This document shows positions 1-8,971 of a stretch of 64,000 nucleotides of DNA, one piece after another. Every line of letters begins with the position of its first letter. The stretch's first letter is position 1. Both the position numbers and the translations under genes were made by a program. Source of the stretch: Lactarius indigo. Its lineage: Eukaryota; Basidiomycota; Agaricomycetes; Russulales; Russulaceae. Location: contig JAFKAC010000045.1 in NCBI GenBank assembly GCA_025766275.1, positions 186,001 through 250,000 of the forward strand, written 5' to 3'. A model generated the notes under the pieces. The model worked only from the letters and a program-made list of their open reading frames with translations. It made no database searches and had not been told where the DNA came from.

Positions 1-358
1 CATGGCACCACCATCAGTGCACCTTGGAGAAATGCGAAGGAAATGTACGCCACCATAGATTCTATCAAGATAGGCTCACTTCCTTTCAAAGCTTTCGCGT
101 TTCAATACACTGGGCCAAAACTGACAGTGCCTCCTTGTTGGATGGAAGAAGTGTATGAATTGAATACTCGCGATGTCCTGGATGTCATCCAGGAACAGCT
201 TGCAACACCGGATTTCAGAGGCCAGTTCAACTATGTCCCATATAAAGAGTTTAATGGCAAAGGCGAGCGCATGTGGTCAAATCTTATGTCGGGGCAATGG
301 GCATCCATGCAAGCGGTACAAGCGCTTCTCATACTTTTTGTTGGTCTCTCACTTTGTT
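1..358 (+). pseudogene. Plavaka-type transposase gene, 5' fragment (exon 1-315, start of intron)
   Basis: Reading frame 1 is open from the window edge to base 315 and carries motifs typical of Plavaka DDE transposases of basidiomycetes (FNYVPYKEF, then WSNLMSGQWA). At 316 a GT (gtacaagc) opens an intron that is cut at 358 by solo LTR C1. The intron's 3' end (cctag) lies 30 kb away at 30364-30368. Across the gap the exon frame is exactly maintained (codons for MQA then DEL), so this is the same gene as the fragments at 30364, 38295, 39037 and 41730. The N terminus is beyond the window. The gene is broken by at least five insertions and cannot make a transposase. Confidence 0.85.
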
Positions 359-812
359 TGTCATGAACTCCCTGGTCACTTTCCCTTTATTGGCAGTTAC
401 CTTCTTAGACCTCTGTTTCCCCTTATCTGACTGTTCTAGCACCTTCTGTGCTATTCTTGTTCACCCTTCTCCTGCCTTGCTGGCATGACACCATCTTGCA
501 CGATGTTGACACCATCTTGCCAGCACATTATTCTATCTATAGCAACCAGTAGCACTATGCGCTCAGGCACAATCCTGTACTATATAAGGAACCCTGTAGT
601 GTGCCTTAGCTCCTTAGCTTTGGCTTAATCAACTATCTGTGTTGTATCTCCATTGACTCCTTGAGTGCCTCAGTTCCTTCAGCACTCAAGCCCTTTGTTA
701 CGGTTTCACCCTCACGACCTCGGCAAACGGCAATACGAAAGACGCAATCATGTGAAGAGGAAGAAAACAACGAAGAAAAGGCTGAGATAAGCCATAAACC
801 AAGAGATAAGTG

Positions 813-1439
813 TGATGAACAGCACACATAGATAGCTTACTCACAGAGGGACAAAGTGTTCTGTGGTGAGACAAGCTGGGTGGCTGGAAGCAGCAACAGG
901 GAATCTAGCAGAGTGAAGCAGAGGTGAAGTCTGGCACACAAGCAGTGAGAACTGATGTTATACATTGGAGAGCAGAAGGCTTACCTGGCACACAAGCAGT
1001 GAGAACTGATGTGGACCAGGAGCGTACATGGTACTCTACTTATACACTTTCTGGTAGTGACACTGTACAAGGGATGTAACACTAAGTCACGCAGTACAAG
1101 GAGCTATTGTTCTACAAACGGACAAAGGAGTGGACGTTCTAAGAACAAGGGAAGAAAGAATAAGGAGAGTCCAGAGCTAAATGATATCATAGTGACATCA
1201 TAATAAGGATAGAACTAAGTACGGAACAAAGGAAACTACAAAGGCGTTTATACAACGCAGAGTCTGGATGTATGATGTCATAGAAGTACAGTGATGTCAT
1301 GTATGACGCAATGATGAGTCCAGATTGTACAGATCAAATAATATCTAATCTACAAGTCCTGTATATCTAATCTAAAGCAGTCCATGCTGCAAGTCCGGTC
1401 CGTACGAGCCGCTAAGTGCGCAAGGGTCACTTATCAACA
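813..1439 (-). repeat. copia 3' LTR (627 bp)
   Basis: It starts TGATGAACAG and ends ACTTATCAACA on the + strand, giving TG...CA ends on the coding strand. It matches 6564-7190 at a constant offset of 5751 without visible differences. Confidence 0.95.
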
Positions 1440-1447
1440 TCTCCCCG
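1440..1447 (-). other. copia polypurine tract
   Basis: On the minus strand the purine run GGGGAGA lies immediately before the 3' LTR. This is the usual place for plus-strand DNA priming. Confidence 0.7.
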
Positions 1448-1458
1448 TGATCTACAAT

Positions 1459-4400
1459 CTAAGTACACACAAGTCCCATGTCATCGTTGTGCTTCTGCAG
1501 CAGGACACGCGGTAGTGACTTTGTGAAGCCGTCCGCAACCATATCCACAGTAGGAGTTCTAATGAGGGTGATGGTCCCCTTTTCGATGTACTCCCGAATG
1601 ACATGATGCCGTATGGCAATGTGCTTAGACCGTCTCCCAGTGACAGGGTTCAAGGCCAAGTCAATGGCACCCTTATTGTCACCATGTAACGGGATGGGGT
1701 CGTCGACCTCGTACCCGAGTTCCGTGAGGAAGCTCTGATACCACGCAGCCTGATTAGCCGTGTCAGTCATGGCCATGTATTCTGCTTCCGTTGTGTTTTG
1801 GGCAACAGTCTTTTGCTTGCGCGAAGACCAGCTTATTGCACCGTTAGCTAGTAAGAACACATAACCAGAGGTGGAGTGGCGGTCATCAGTCTGATCAGCC
1901 AGACTGGAATCAGTGTAGCCATGAAGGCCATCGCCATTGGCGCCATCGTAGACAATGCGCATATCCATAGTTCCCACTAAGTAGGACAGGACATACTGCG
2001 CAAGTCGCAGATGTTGTGGTGAGGGATTCGCTGCGTACTGCGCCAAACGTGACACAGCGAATGAGATATCTGGCCTAGTGCCAATCTGCACATAAAGCAG
2101 ACTCCCAATCAAGGATTGGTAGTGGGAAATATCTGAGGCAGTTGCCTGCGACGTATATTTAACCAGGTGCTCGTCAGCACCAGCGGGCAAGGGTGTGTTA
2201 TGTGGTGTGGCATCAGACATGCCAAAGCGTTCAAGGACATCCTTGATGTAGCCAGACTGATCTATTTCGATGCGTCTAAGGGAGCGGTCACGCACAATGC
2301 GCATACCAAGATAAGACTCTATCTCCCCGAGATCTGTCATTTCATAGCGTTCAGACAAGTCTGACTTAAGACGCTTGATTCCACTCAACGAGGGACCCAG
2401 TATAGTGATATCGTCAACGTAGACAATAACGAAGAGTGGATCATACCCCTCCCGTTGAGGCATCACATATATGCCAGCATCAGCAAACGTCCGCTTAAAG
2501 CCGAGTGCAGTGAGCACTCCATGGAATTGCAAGTTCCATGCGCGGGAGGCCTGTTTGAGACCATATATCGCCTTAACTAGGCGACACACCTTCGTCTCAG
2601 AGCCAGTGACAGTGAAACCTTGTGGCTGCTCCATGTAAATCTCCTCGTCAAGCACGCCATTGAGAAAAGCAGACTTAACATCCATCTGATGGATGTGCCA
2701 GTCCTCCAGCGCGGCCAACGCCAGAAGTAAACGTAGCGACTCAAATCGTGCAACGGGAGAGAAGGTTTCATCAAAATCTACGCCAGGGATTTGCGTGAAT
2801 CCCTTAGCCACCAAACGAGCTCTGTAGCGTCCATCCGCTTTGAGCTTGAAGACCCATTTGGATTTTACTGCCTTGCGATTAGGCGGGAGATCCACTAACT
2901 CCCAAGTCCCATTCTTAGCTAGGGCGTCCATTTCATACTGACACGCCTTAGTCCACTCATCTGCAGCTGTAGACCGCATGGCCTCTGCATAGGTTGCAGG
3001 GTCTCGGCCTACAAAGGCAGCAGCCAATAACTCTGCATACCCCAGACGCCTGCCGCGCCATGCCGCATTGTCCGCGTTGAAGTAACGTGGATTAGGTACA
3101 GGGGCACGAGCACTGCGCCTTGGTGCATTGTCCATCTCGCGCAACAGCTGACTACGCTGTGCACGATCCTCAAATCCCCCAGGCATTTCTGGTGAGGGAG
3201 GAGGGACATGGCGCATAATGCGCGTTGCACTAGGACGCGGCGGGGGTGAAGTGGGAGTGGCTTGCTCACGCTTAGGTGTGGTGGGCGGAGCCGGGAGAGC
3301 AGGTGGTGGAGTGGTGGGGCGTGGTAGGACTTGTGGGGGGTCTAGGAGCTTTTCAACATCCTCCTCCTCACTACTACTGGAGTGTGCAGGGGAGGGGGCT
3401 CGCATTGGTGGTAACGCCGGCGGGTGAGGCACGGCAGTCACTGTTGTGCTAGGCACGACTGGTGGTGAAGGTGTAGGGTGTGTCTCAACACCCTGAAGGG
3501 ACGGGAAGCTACTCTCGTCGAATGTCACATCCCTGGACACTCGGACGGAGCGGGTTGAGCGGTCCCAGAGCTTATAGCCCTTAGATTCGGGCTCAAACCC
3601 GATAAGCGTGACCTCAATGGCCTTCGCATCCAGTTTGCGACGCTTATCAGCGGGTACGTGCATGTACCCCTTGCATCCAAAGACGCGAAGATGTGAGACA
3701 TCAGGCACTTTGCCAGAGTGCCAGAGCTCATAAGGAGTGCGCCATTTAAGCCCACGGACTGGAGAGCGGTTATAGATGTGCACAGCTGCGCACACTGCAT
3801 GCTCCCAGAAGCCTTTAGACATGCCAGCTGTGTGAAGCATGGACATTGCCTTATCCATAATGGTGCGGTTAAACCGCTCGGCTTTTCCGTTGGACTGTGG
3901 TGAACCCGGCATCGTGAGGTGATGCTCTATCCCTTTCTGCTTAAGAATGTCCTGCGTGACACTCGACATATATTCGCCACCGCGGTCAGAGTGCAGAGCG
4001 CGCAGTTTATGGCCAGACTGGGTTTCACCCCAAGCCAAATACATCTGCAGCGACTTAGCAAGCTGATCCTTCGACTTAAGGAAGTGTACCACAGTGAACT
4101 TAGTGTGGTCGTCTATGAAGGTGGCAGTGTAGGTCGAGCCTTGCAGGGATTGAGTTTGCATAGGACCGGCGAGGTCACTGTGCACAATCTCAAATTGACG
4201 AGTTGTCCTTTTGTTGGAGGACGCAGAAAAGGGTTGGCGAGTGGATTTACCCATCTCACACCCACGGCAGACTGTGTGGGCCGTGGTGGAGCTGTCTATG
4301 TCCATGCCAGTAGTGGCAGAGGGACCATGCGCCTTCAGCGCCGCAGAGGAGATGTGTCCCATGCGTTGATGCCAGATATCAAGTGTGGCAGCACTTGATT

Positions 4401-5781
4401 TTGTGTGGGCGTTGAGGCCGACGCTGGCTGCATCCAACCAGTAAAGGTTGTCCTCAAGGTAGCCTTTGGCCACACACTTTTGGTTGACAGATATTTTAAA
4501 TGAGCCACTGTCAAAGGCAATCTCAGCACCCTTTTGTGCTAGGGCGCGCGTCGACAAGAAGCGCGTCTTCACCTGTGGCAGGTGTAGCACATTGCTGAGA
4601 GTGATAGAGATACCCTGGCTCGTTGTAAAGATGACAGACCCAACACCTACTTGGTCTATAGTGGACTTATCACCCAGGCGTACAGTGCCTTTTGTTGGGG
4701 TGTAGTCCTTGAAGTCAGACCGATGTGGGGTGATGTGGTGTGTGGCACCACTGTCCATCATCCAACGCACACGCGAGGCAGCATACAAGGCAACACCAAT
4801 TGATTCAGAGGCCCAGTCTATGGCGGGCTCTTCGACCTCCTTAATGGAGGCGGTGGTAGGTACAAGAATGTGACTATTGGCAGCCTTGTTGCCTGCTTTC
4901 TCCTTCTCCTTTGCGTCAGCCTCATCCTTCTTTTTCTTCCTGCAGTCAGGCTTGATGTGGCCCTTTTTGTTGCAATAGTGGCAGGTCAGACCAGAGTGGT
5001 CCTTCTTGCCTTTTTTGCCCGTCGACTTGACGGGGGCCACCTTGTTGAGGGAAGAGCCAGAGGGCCCGGCGCGGCGAGCTTCTTCCGACACTATGCGCGC
5101 AATTATTTCAGCGTGCTTGAGTGCGGAGGGGGCCCCACTGGCAAGGATGGTTGAGGCCAACACCTCATAAGAGGGCGGCAGCGCGTGGAGGAGAATGAGG
5201 CAGTATTGGACGTCAGAGACACCCATCTGCGCGTTGGAAAGGGCAACCCTAAGCTCATTGAGCTTGGCCAGCTGAGCGGCCATGGGTGCGGAGTCGTCGA
5301 GGCGGGCTTGCGTTAACTGGATCCACAGGTTGAAGATGGTGGTGCTGCCCGAAGCACCAGCGTATATGTCTCTCAACTTGTCCCACTTTGCCTTGAAGGT
5401 GGCATAGACAATATTGTCGGCCACAAGGGAGTAGACATCTGGTTTGAGGTAGAGGCGGAGGTACGCCTTGGAACGACGCTGGACTGAGTCCCACTCATCA
5501 GTAGTGATACCAGATGGGGGTGTGTCCAAGGTGAACACATCTTCAGCCTCATGCAGCGTGAGGATAGCCTCAATGGTCCCAGACCATTCGTTCCAGCCAG
5601 TGCCGTCAAACTGAGTGAGGTGGATGCCTGATGGCATGCCAAAGTTGGCACTGTGGGCCTGAGAGAGACGTGTGGAGGGTGTGGACCCAGAAGGAGGAGG
5701 GAGTGAGCCTCCTGCAGAGCCACCAGTGGGGCTGGGAGGAGCACCAGCACCAGCAGCAGGGGTAGAGGATGAACCAGACAT
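1459..5781 (-). CDS. Ty1/copia Gag-Pol polyprotein, 1440 aa, intact
   Basis: This is a single ORF with the copia domain order. After a Ser/Pro/Gly-rich N terminus comes the gag region (about residues 60-230). A CCHC knuckle follows (C267, C270, H275, C280), then the aspartic protease motif DSGA at 343-346. Integrase has an HHCC start (H471, H476, C505, C508) and catalytic D536, D599 and E635. A Pro/Ser-rich linker spans about 760-870. Reverse transcriptase has YVDD at 1121-1124, and a C-terminal RNase H contains the TEAEYMA segment. The length is normal for the superfamily and there is no stop or frameshift. Gag and Pol share one frame, so Gag excess would have to come from processing or mRNA balance. 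The first ATG is at 5781; a 780-bp leader separates it from the 5' LTR. Confidence 0.95.
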   Translation of the reverse strand: MSGSSSTPAAGAGAPPSPTGGSAGGSLPPPSGSTPSTRLSQAHSANFGMPSGIHLTQFDGTGWNEWSGTIEAILTLHEAEDVFTLDTPPSGITTDEWDSVQRRSKAYLRLYLKPDVYSLVADNIVYATFKAKWDKLRDIYAGASGSTTIFNLWIQLTQARLDDSAPMAAQLAKLNELRVALSNAQMGVSDVQYCLILLHALPPSYEVLASTILASGAPSALKHAEIIARIVSEEARRAGPSGSSLNKVAPVKSTGKKGKKDHSGLTCHYCNKKGHIKPDCRKKKKDEADAKEKEKAGNKAANSHILVPTTASIKEVEEPAIDWASESIGVALYAASRVRWMMDSGATHHITPHRSDFKDYTPTKGTVRLGDKSTIDQVGVGSVIFTTSQGISITLSNVLHLPQVKTRFLSTRALAQKGAEIAFDSGSFKISVNQKCVAKGYLEDNLYWLDAASVGLNAHTKSSAATLDIWHQRMGHISSAALKAHGPSATTGMDIDSSTTAHTVCRGCEMGKSTRQPFSASSNKRTTRQFEIVHSDLAGPMQTQSLQGSTYTATFIDDHTKFTVVHFLKSKDQLAKSLQMYLAWGETQSGHKLRALHSDRGGEYMSSVTQDILKQKGIEHHLTMPGSPQSNGKAERFNRTIMDKAMSMLHTAGMSKGFWEHAVCAAVHIYNRSPVRGLKWRTPYELWHSGKVPDVSHLRVFGCKGYMHVPADKRRKLDAKAIEVTLIGFEPESKGYKLWDRSTRSVRVSRDVTFDESSFPSLQGVETHPTPSPPVVPSTTVTAVPHPPALPPMRAPSPAHSSSSEEEDVEKLLDPPQVLPRPTTPPPALPAPPTTPKREQATPTSPPPRPSATRIMRHVPPPSPEMPGGFEDRAQRSQLLREMDNAPRRSARAPVPNPRYFNADNAAWRGRRLGYAELLAAAFVGRDPATYAEAMRSTAADEWTKACQYEMDALAKNGTWELVDLPPNRKAVKSKWVFKLKADGRYRARLVAKGFTQIPGVDFDETFSPVARFESLRLLLALAALEDWHIHQMDVKSAFLNGVLDEEIYMEQPQGFTVTGSETKVCRLVKAIYGLKQASRAWNLQFHGVLTALGFKRTFADAGIYVMPQREGYDPLFVIVYVDDITILGPSLSGIKRLKSDLSERYEMTDLGEIESYLGMRIVRDRSLRRIEIDQSGYIKDVLERFGMSDATPHNTPLPAGADEHLVKYTSQATASDISHYQSLIGSLLYVQIGTRPDISFAVSRLAQYAANPSPQHLRLAQYVLSYLVGTMDMRIVYDGANGDGLHGYTDSSLADQTDDRHSTSGYVFLLANGAISWSSRKQKTVAQNTTEAEYMAMTDTANQAAWYQSFLTELGYEVDDPIPLHGDNKGAIDLALNPVTGRRSKHIAIRHHVIREYIEKGTITLIRTPTVDMVADGFTKSLPRVLLQKHNDDMGLVCT

Positions 5782-6551
5782 TGGGATGATTTATCTGTCG
5801 CCGAGGAGCAGTCAGCGACAGTGCTTCATAGTTGCAAGACATAAAGATAGAGGGGGTACCACTCCTGTCTGTGATTCTGTAAGGCCAGAACGCTAGCGCG
5901 TCCTGCCTCCTGATGATATGCCAGTGATACAAGGGCTAGGCCCAGGTTGAGAGAGTCCCTTTGCCATACCATGAGCTAGCTGCCAGCCAGGGTGTGTCTA
6001 AGACACAGCTCAAATGGTTTGCGTCAGGGGGAAGGTGAAGGGAATGCTTTCAGAGCCCAAGGCTGTCTACCTCAGCCTCCTCGGCCTGTTGGTTGCCTCA
6101 TCGCCACAAGTGGCTTTACTGAATCCTTTCCCATTGCCGCTACAAGGCAGGTATCTGGTTGCAGAACACCATAATGGTGAACACCCCCCAGAGCCTGAAC
6201 CAGGTTTTACACTCCCATGGTGAGGAGATCCTGCGCCCAGTGTGGAGCACCAGAGACAGCTGGCGCTAAGCTCCACAATACACAGCCCAGTGGGCCATGC
6301 ACGCCTGGATATTTTGAAGTTAAGGGGCTACCAGACCCAGTCTCCTTGCGCATAGCGCAGGGGCTAGGAAAACAGTAGGGGTGAAAGTAGGACTACTGGG
6401 CAGTATATACACAGGAGGTTCCTTAGCAGAGACAAGTGGCGCCCCACTGCTCTCTGCCTTGGGCAAGGCTGGTAAGGCCCCAGACAGACCTTAGCCTGGT
6501 GTGTCCTCCTAGGAAGACAGTGACCAGCCAAGTGGAGTGGCTAGGGCACCA
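5782..6551 (-). other. copia 5' leader, no gene seen
   Basis: This is the stretch between the primer-binding site and the polyprotein ATG. Only short overlapping ORFs without recognisable domains occur. It presumably holds packaging signals, but none can be identified by eye. Confidence 0.5.
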
Positions 6552-6563
6552 GGGCCCATAACC
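6552..6563 (-). other. copia primer-binding site for half-tRNA-iMet
   Basis: The minus strand reads GGTTATGGGCCC directly after the 5' LTR. This is complementary to the anticodon stem-loop of initiator tRNA-Met (GGGCCCAUAACC), not to a tRNA 3' end. It is the same priming mode as Drosophila copia, which uses a 5' half of tRNA-iMet. Confidence 0.8.
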
Positions 6564-7190
6564 TGATGAACAGCACACATAGATAGCTTACTCACAGAGG
6601 GACAAAGTGTTCTGTGGTGAGACAAGCTGGGTGGCTGGAAGCAGCAACAGGGAATCTAGCAGAGTGAAGCAGAGGTGAAGTCTGGCACACAAGCAGTGAG
6701 AACTGATGTTATACATTGGAGAGCAGAAGGCTTACCTGGCACACAAGCAGTGAGAACTGATGTGGACCAGGAGCGTACATGGTACTCTACTTATACACTT
6801 TCTGGTAGTGACACTGTACAAGGGATGTAACACTAAGTCACGCAGTACAAGGAGCTATTGTTCTACAAACGGACAAAGGAGTGGACGTTCTAAGAACAAG
6901 GGAAGAAAGAATAAGGAGAGTCCAGAGCTAAATGATATCATAGTGACATCATAATAAGGATAGAACTAAGTACGGAACAAAGGAAACTACAAAGGCGTTT
7001 ATACAACGCAGAGTCTGGATGTATGATGTCATAGAAGTACAGTGATGTCATGTATGACGCAATGATGAGTCCAGATTGTACAGATCAAATAATATCTAAT
7101 CTACAAGTCCTGTATATCTAATCTAAAGCAGTCCATGCTGCAAGTCCGGTCCGTACGAGCCGCTAAGTGCGCAAGGGTCACTTATCAACA
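6564..7190 (-). repeat. copia 5' LTR (627 bp)
   Basis: It is identical by eye to 813-1439. It is followed by the target duplication AAGTG (7191-7195). On the minus strand it would drive transcription of the polyprotein. Confidence 0.95.
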
Positions 7191-8478
7191 AAGTGCCCCG
7201 GTCCGCAAGTCCATTGGACCTTCTGCGATGATGCACAGAATTGTAGGTTCCATCGGCCCGGATAAAGCAATATCTACTTCGCCCGTCACGTGACCCCGGC
7301 ACGTGACCTGGCTAGAATGCACCGGAAGAGCCCAGATGAGCTTGTGCCTGGCTGACTGATGATTGGTACCTGATGACTGATACTGACTGCGGATGACTCA
7401 TAGATGATTACACTGTTACGATAAGGATGACTGATACTTCGCTCTGATTGGTTGACTGACTGTATGCTGACTGATGATTACACATTCCCGATGACACTCT
7501 CACTGTACGATTACTCACCCTAGGATCATTGTATTAGGGTTTCTGAGTTTGAACCTTATGCTAGCTAGGGTATAAGTAGGGTAGTTTGTATCCCCGGTTC
7601 CCTAGCTTGAGATCTTGGTGAATTGTATCGGCTGCTCGCCATCCTTCCCTCTATCTTTTGAGCTGGGCTGTTTGCCATCCCTTTGGGCTGTCTGCTCATT
7701 CCCCTTTCCTCTCTTATCTGCCATTCTCTGCCTCTCAGCCTTTCTGTCTGATAGAAGGCTGCTAGTATTCTTGTCGACTAGGGGACGCCTTGGCTGTATT
7801 TGCCTCCCCCGTAAGTTGGCTGACGACTAGGGGCATCATGCTCCCACAGAACCGTCCAAGTCGGACACTACGGTAGTACAACCGTAACACCCTTGACCCA
7901 GAACCTCAGACCCTTGACCCTTATTCCCTTTGGGTCATTCCCCTCTCAGCCTCCATGCAGGCTCCCCCTTGACTTTGCTCTTATCCTCTTCCTGTCTACT
8001 GGTCAGCCCAGTGACACATGACCTTTGGACTTAGGTGTCACGAACCCCCCTGGTACCTTCCCTTTTCTGTCTTTATCTGATCCATTTCCCTTCTCGACCA
8101 TTACCTTTCTTGAACCCATGCTTTCTCCTTATCTGATTGTTCTAGCACCTTCTATGCTATTCCTGTTTAACCTTCTCCTGCTTTGCTGGCACAACACCAT
8201 CTTGTACGATAATGGCATCATCTTGCCAGCACACCACTCTATCTATAGCAACCAGTAGCACTATGCGCTCAGGCGCAATCCTGTACTATATAAGGAACCT
8301 TGTAGTGCACCTTAGCTCCTTAGCTTTGGCTTAATCAACTATCTGCATTGTATCTCCCATTGACTCCTTGAGTGCCTTGGTTCCTTCAGCACTCAAGCCC
8401 TTGACCCAGAACCTCTGACCCTTGACCCTTATCCCCTTTGGGTCATTCCCCTCTCAGCCTCTGTGCAGGCTTCCCCTT

Positions 8479-8951
8479 TGTTACGATCACAACCGGTTAT
8501 GACTACAGACCGACTCATGGTATTAGTCATGGACATTTACATCACATCAGTCATCATAGTAGTCACATGTGGCTCATGTATGACTCGTTTCTAGGATAGC
8601 GGTACTAGGGTTCGAGCTAGTTACGCTATTGGTTTCCTATTGTTCCAGCGGCGCTTTAAAGTCCGCGCGTATCTGTATAAGTAGTCGACTCGGAAGACCA
8701 AGAGTCCCCATCTTGGTCTTCTTCAATCCACCACTTGACTCGTCTCCTGACTGCCTTAGCCTCAGACTAAGTGTGCTCCCACTTCGGTTCACCAAGGAAC
8801 CATCTTCTTTACCTTTACGGTGCAGTGTGTGCCCGTGTGCCCCTGTTCACCTTGCGTTAGGTTGACACGTGGTCCCTATTCGCCTAATCTTCGCTAAGTC
8901 GATTACGCCTTTCTTGTGTCCAAGTCGGACTCACGCCGGTGGAGCGTAACA
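8479..8951 (+). repeat. Gypsy-2 5' LTR (473 bp)
   Basis: It starts TGTTACGATC and ends GAGCGTAACA. A TATA box (tgtataagt) at about 8675 lies some 32 bp before atcttggtctt (8710), the predicted transcript start. The transcribed R-U5 part contains no ATG. Confidence 0.92.
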
Positions 8952-8964
8952 TTAAGACCAAGAT
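8694..8964 (+). promoter_or_regulatory. Self-priming type primer site and LTR hairpin
   Basis: The sequence after the LTR (ttaagaccaagat, 8952-8964) is not complementary to an obvious tRNA 3' end. Eleven bases of it (aagaccaagat) are exactly complementary to atcttggtctt at 8710-8720, the predicted 5' end of the transcript. This is the arrangement of Tf1/sushi-type self-priming retrotransposons. Upstream, aagaccaaga at 8694-8703 can also pair with 8711-8720 as a hairpin. Confidence 0.7.
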
Positions 8965-8971
8965 CCTCATC

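Larger units (their letters stand above)
813..7190 (-). mobile_element. Complete Ty1/copia retrotransposon
   Basis: The element is 6378 bp long with 627-bp LTRs at both ends, one uninterrupted polyprotein ORF on the minus strand, a primer-binding site and a polypurine tract. The target duplication is AAGTG at 808-812 and 7191-7195. I see no difference between the two LTRs by eye, so insertion is recent. It is the youngest and most intact retrotransposon in the window. Two solo LTRs of the same family lie at 16610-17237 and 41113-41729. Confidence 0.95.
696..7889 (+). mobile_element. Solo LTR B (811 bp), split by the copia element
   Basis: Parts 696-812 and 7196-7889 make one LTR-like unit starting TGTTACGG and ending CCGTAACA (8-bp inverted ends). 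It is flanked by CCCTT at 691-695 and 7890-7894. A TATA-like ggtataagtag near 7569 suggests + orientation. There is no internal region. It interrupts solo LTR C1 and is itself interrupted by the copia element. Confidence 0.8.

Noticed and set aside
1009..1203. 64-aa ORF repeated identically at 6760-6954
   Set aside because: It lies within the copia LTRs, so the identity is due to the LTR pair, not to a conserved protein.
8629..8865. 78-aa ORF repeated at 29498-29734
   Set aside because: It is inside the Gypsy-2 LTR pair and does not start with ATG; not evidence for a gene.
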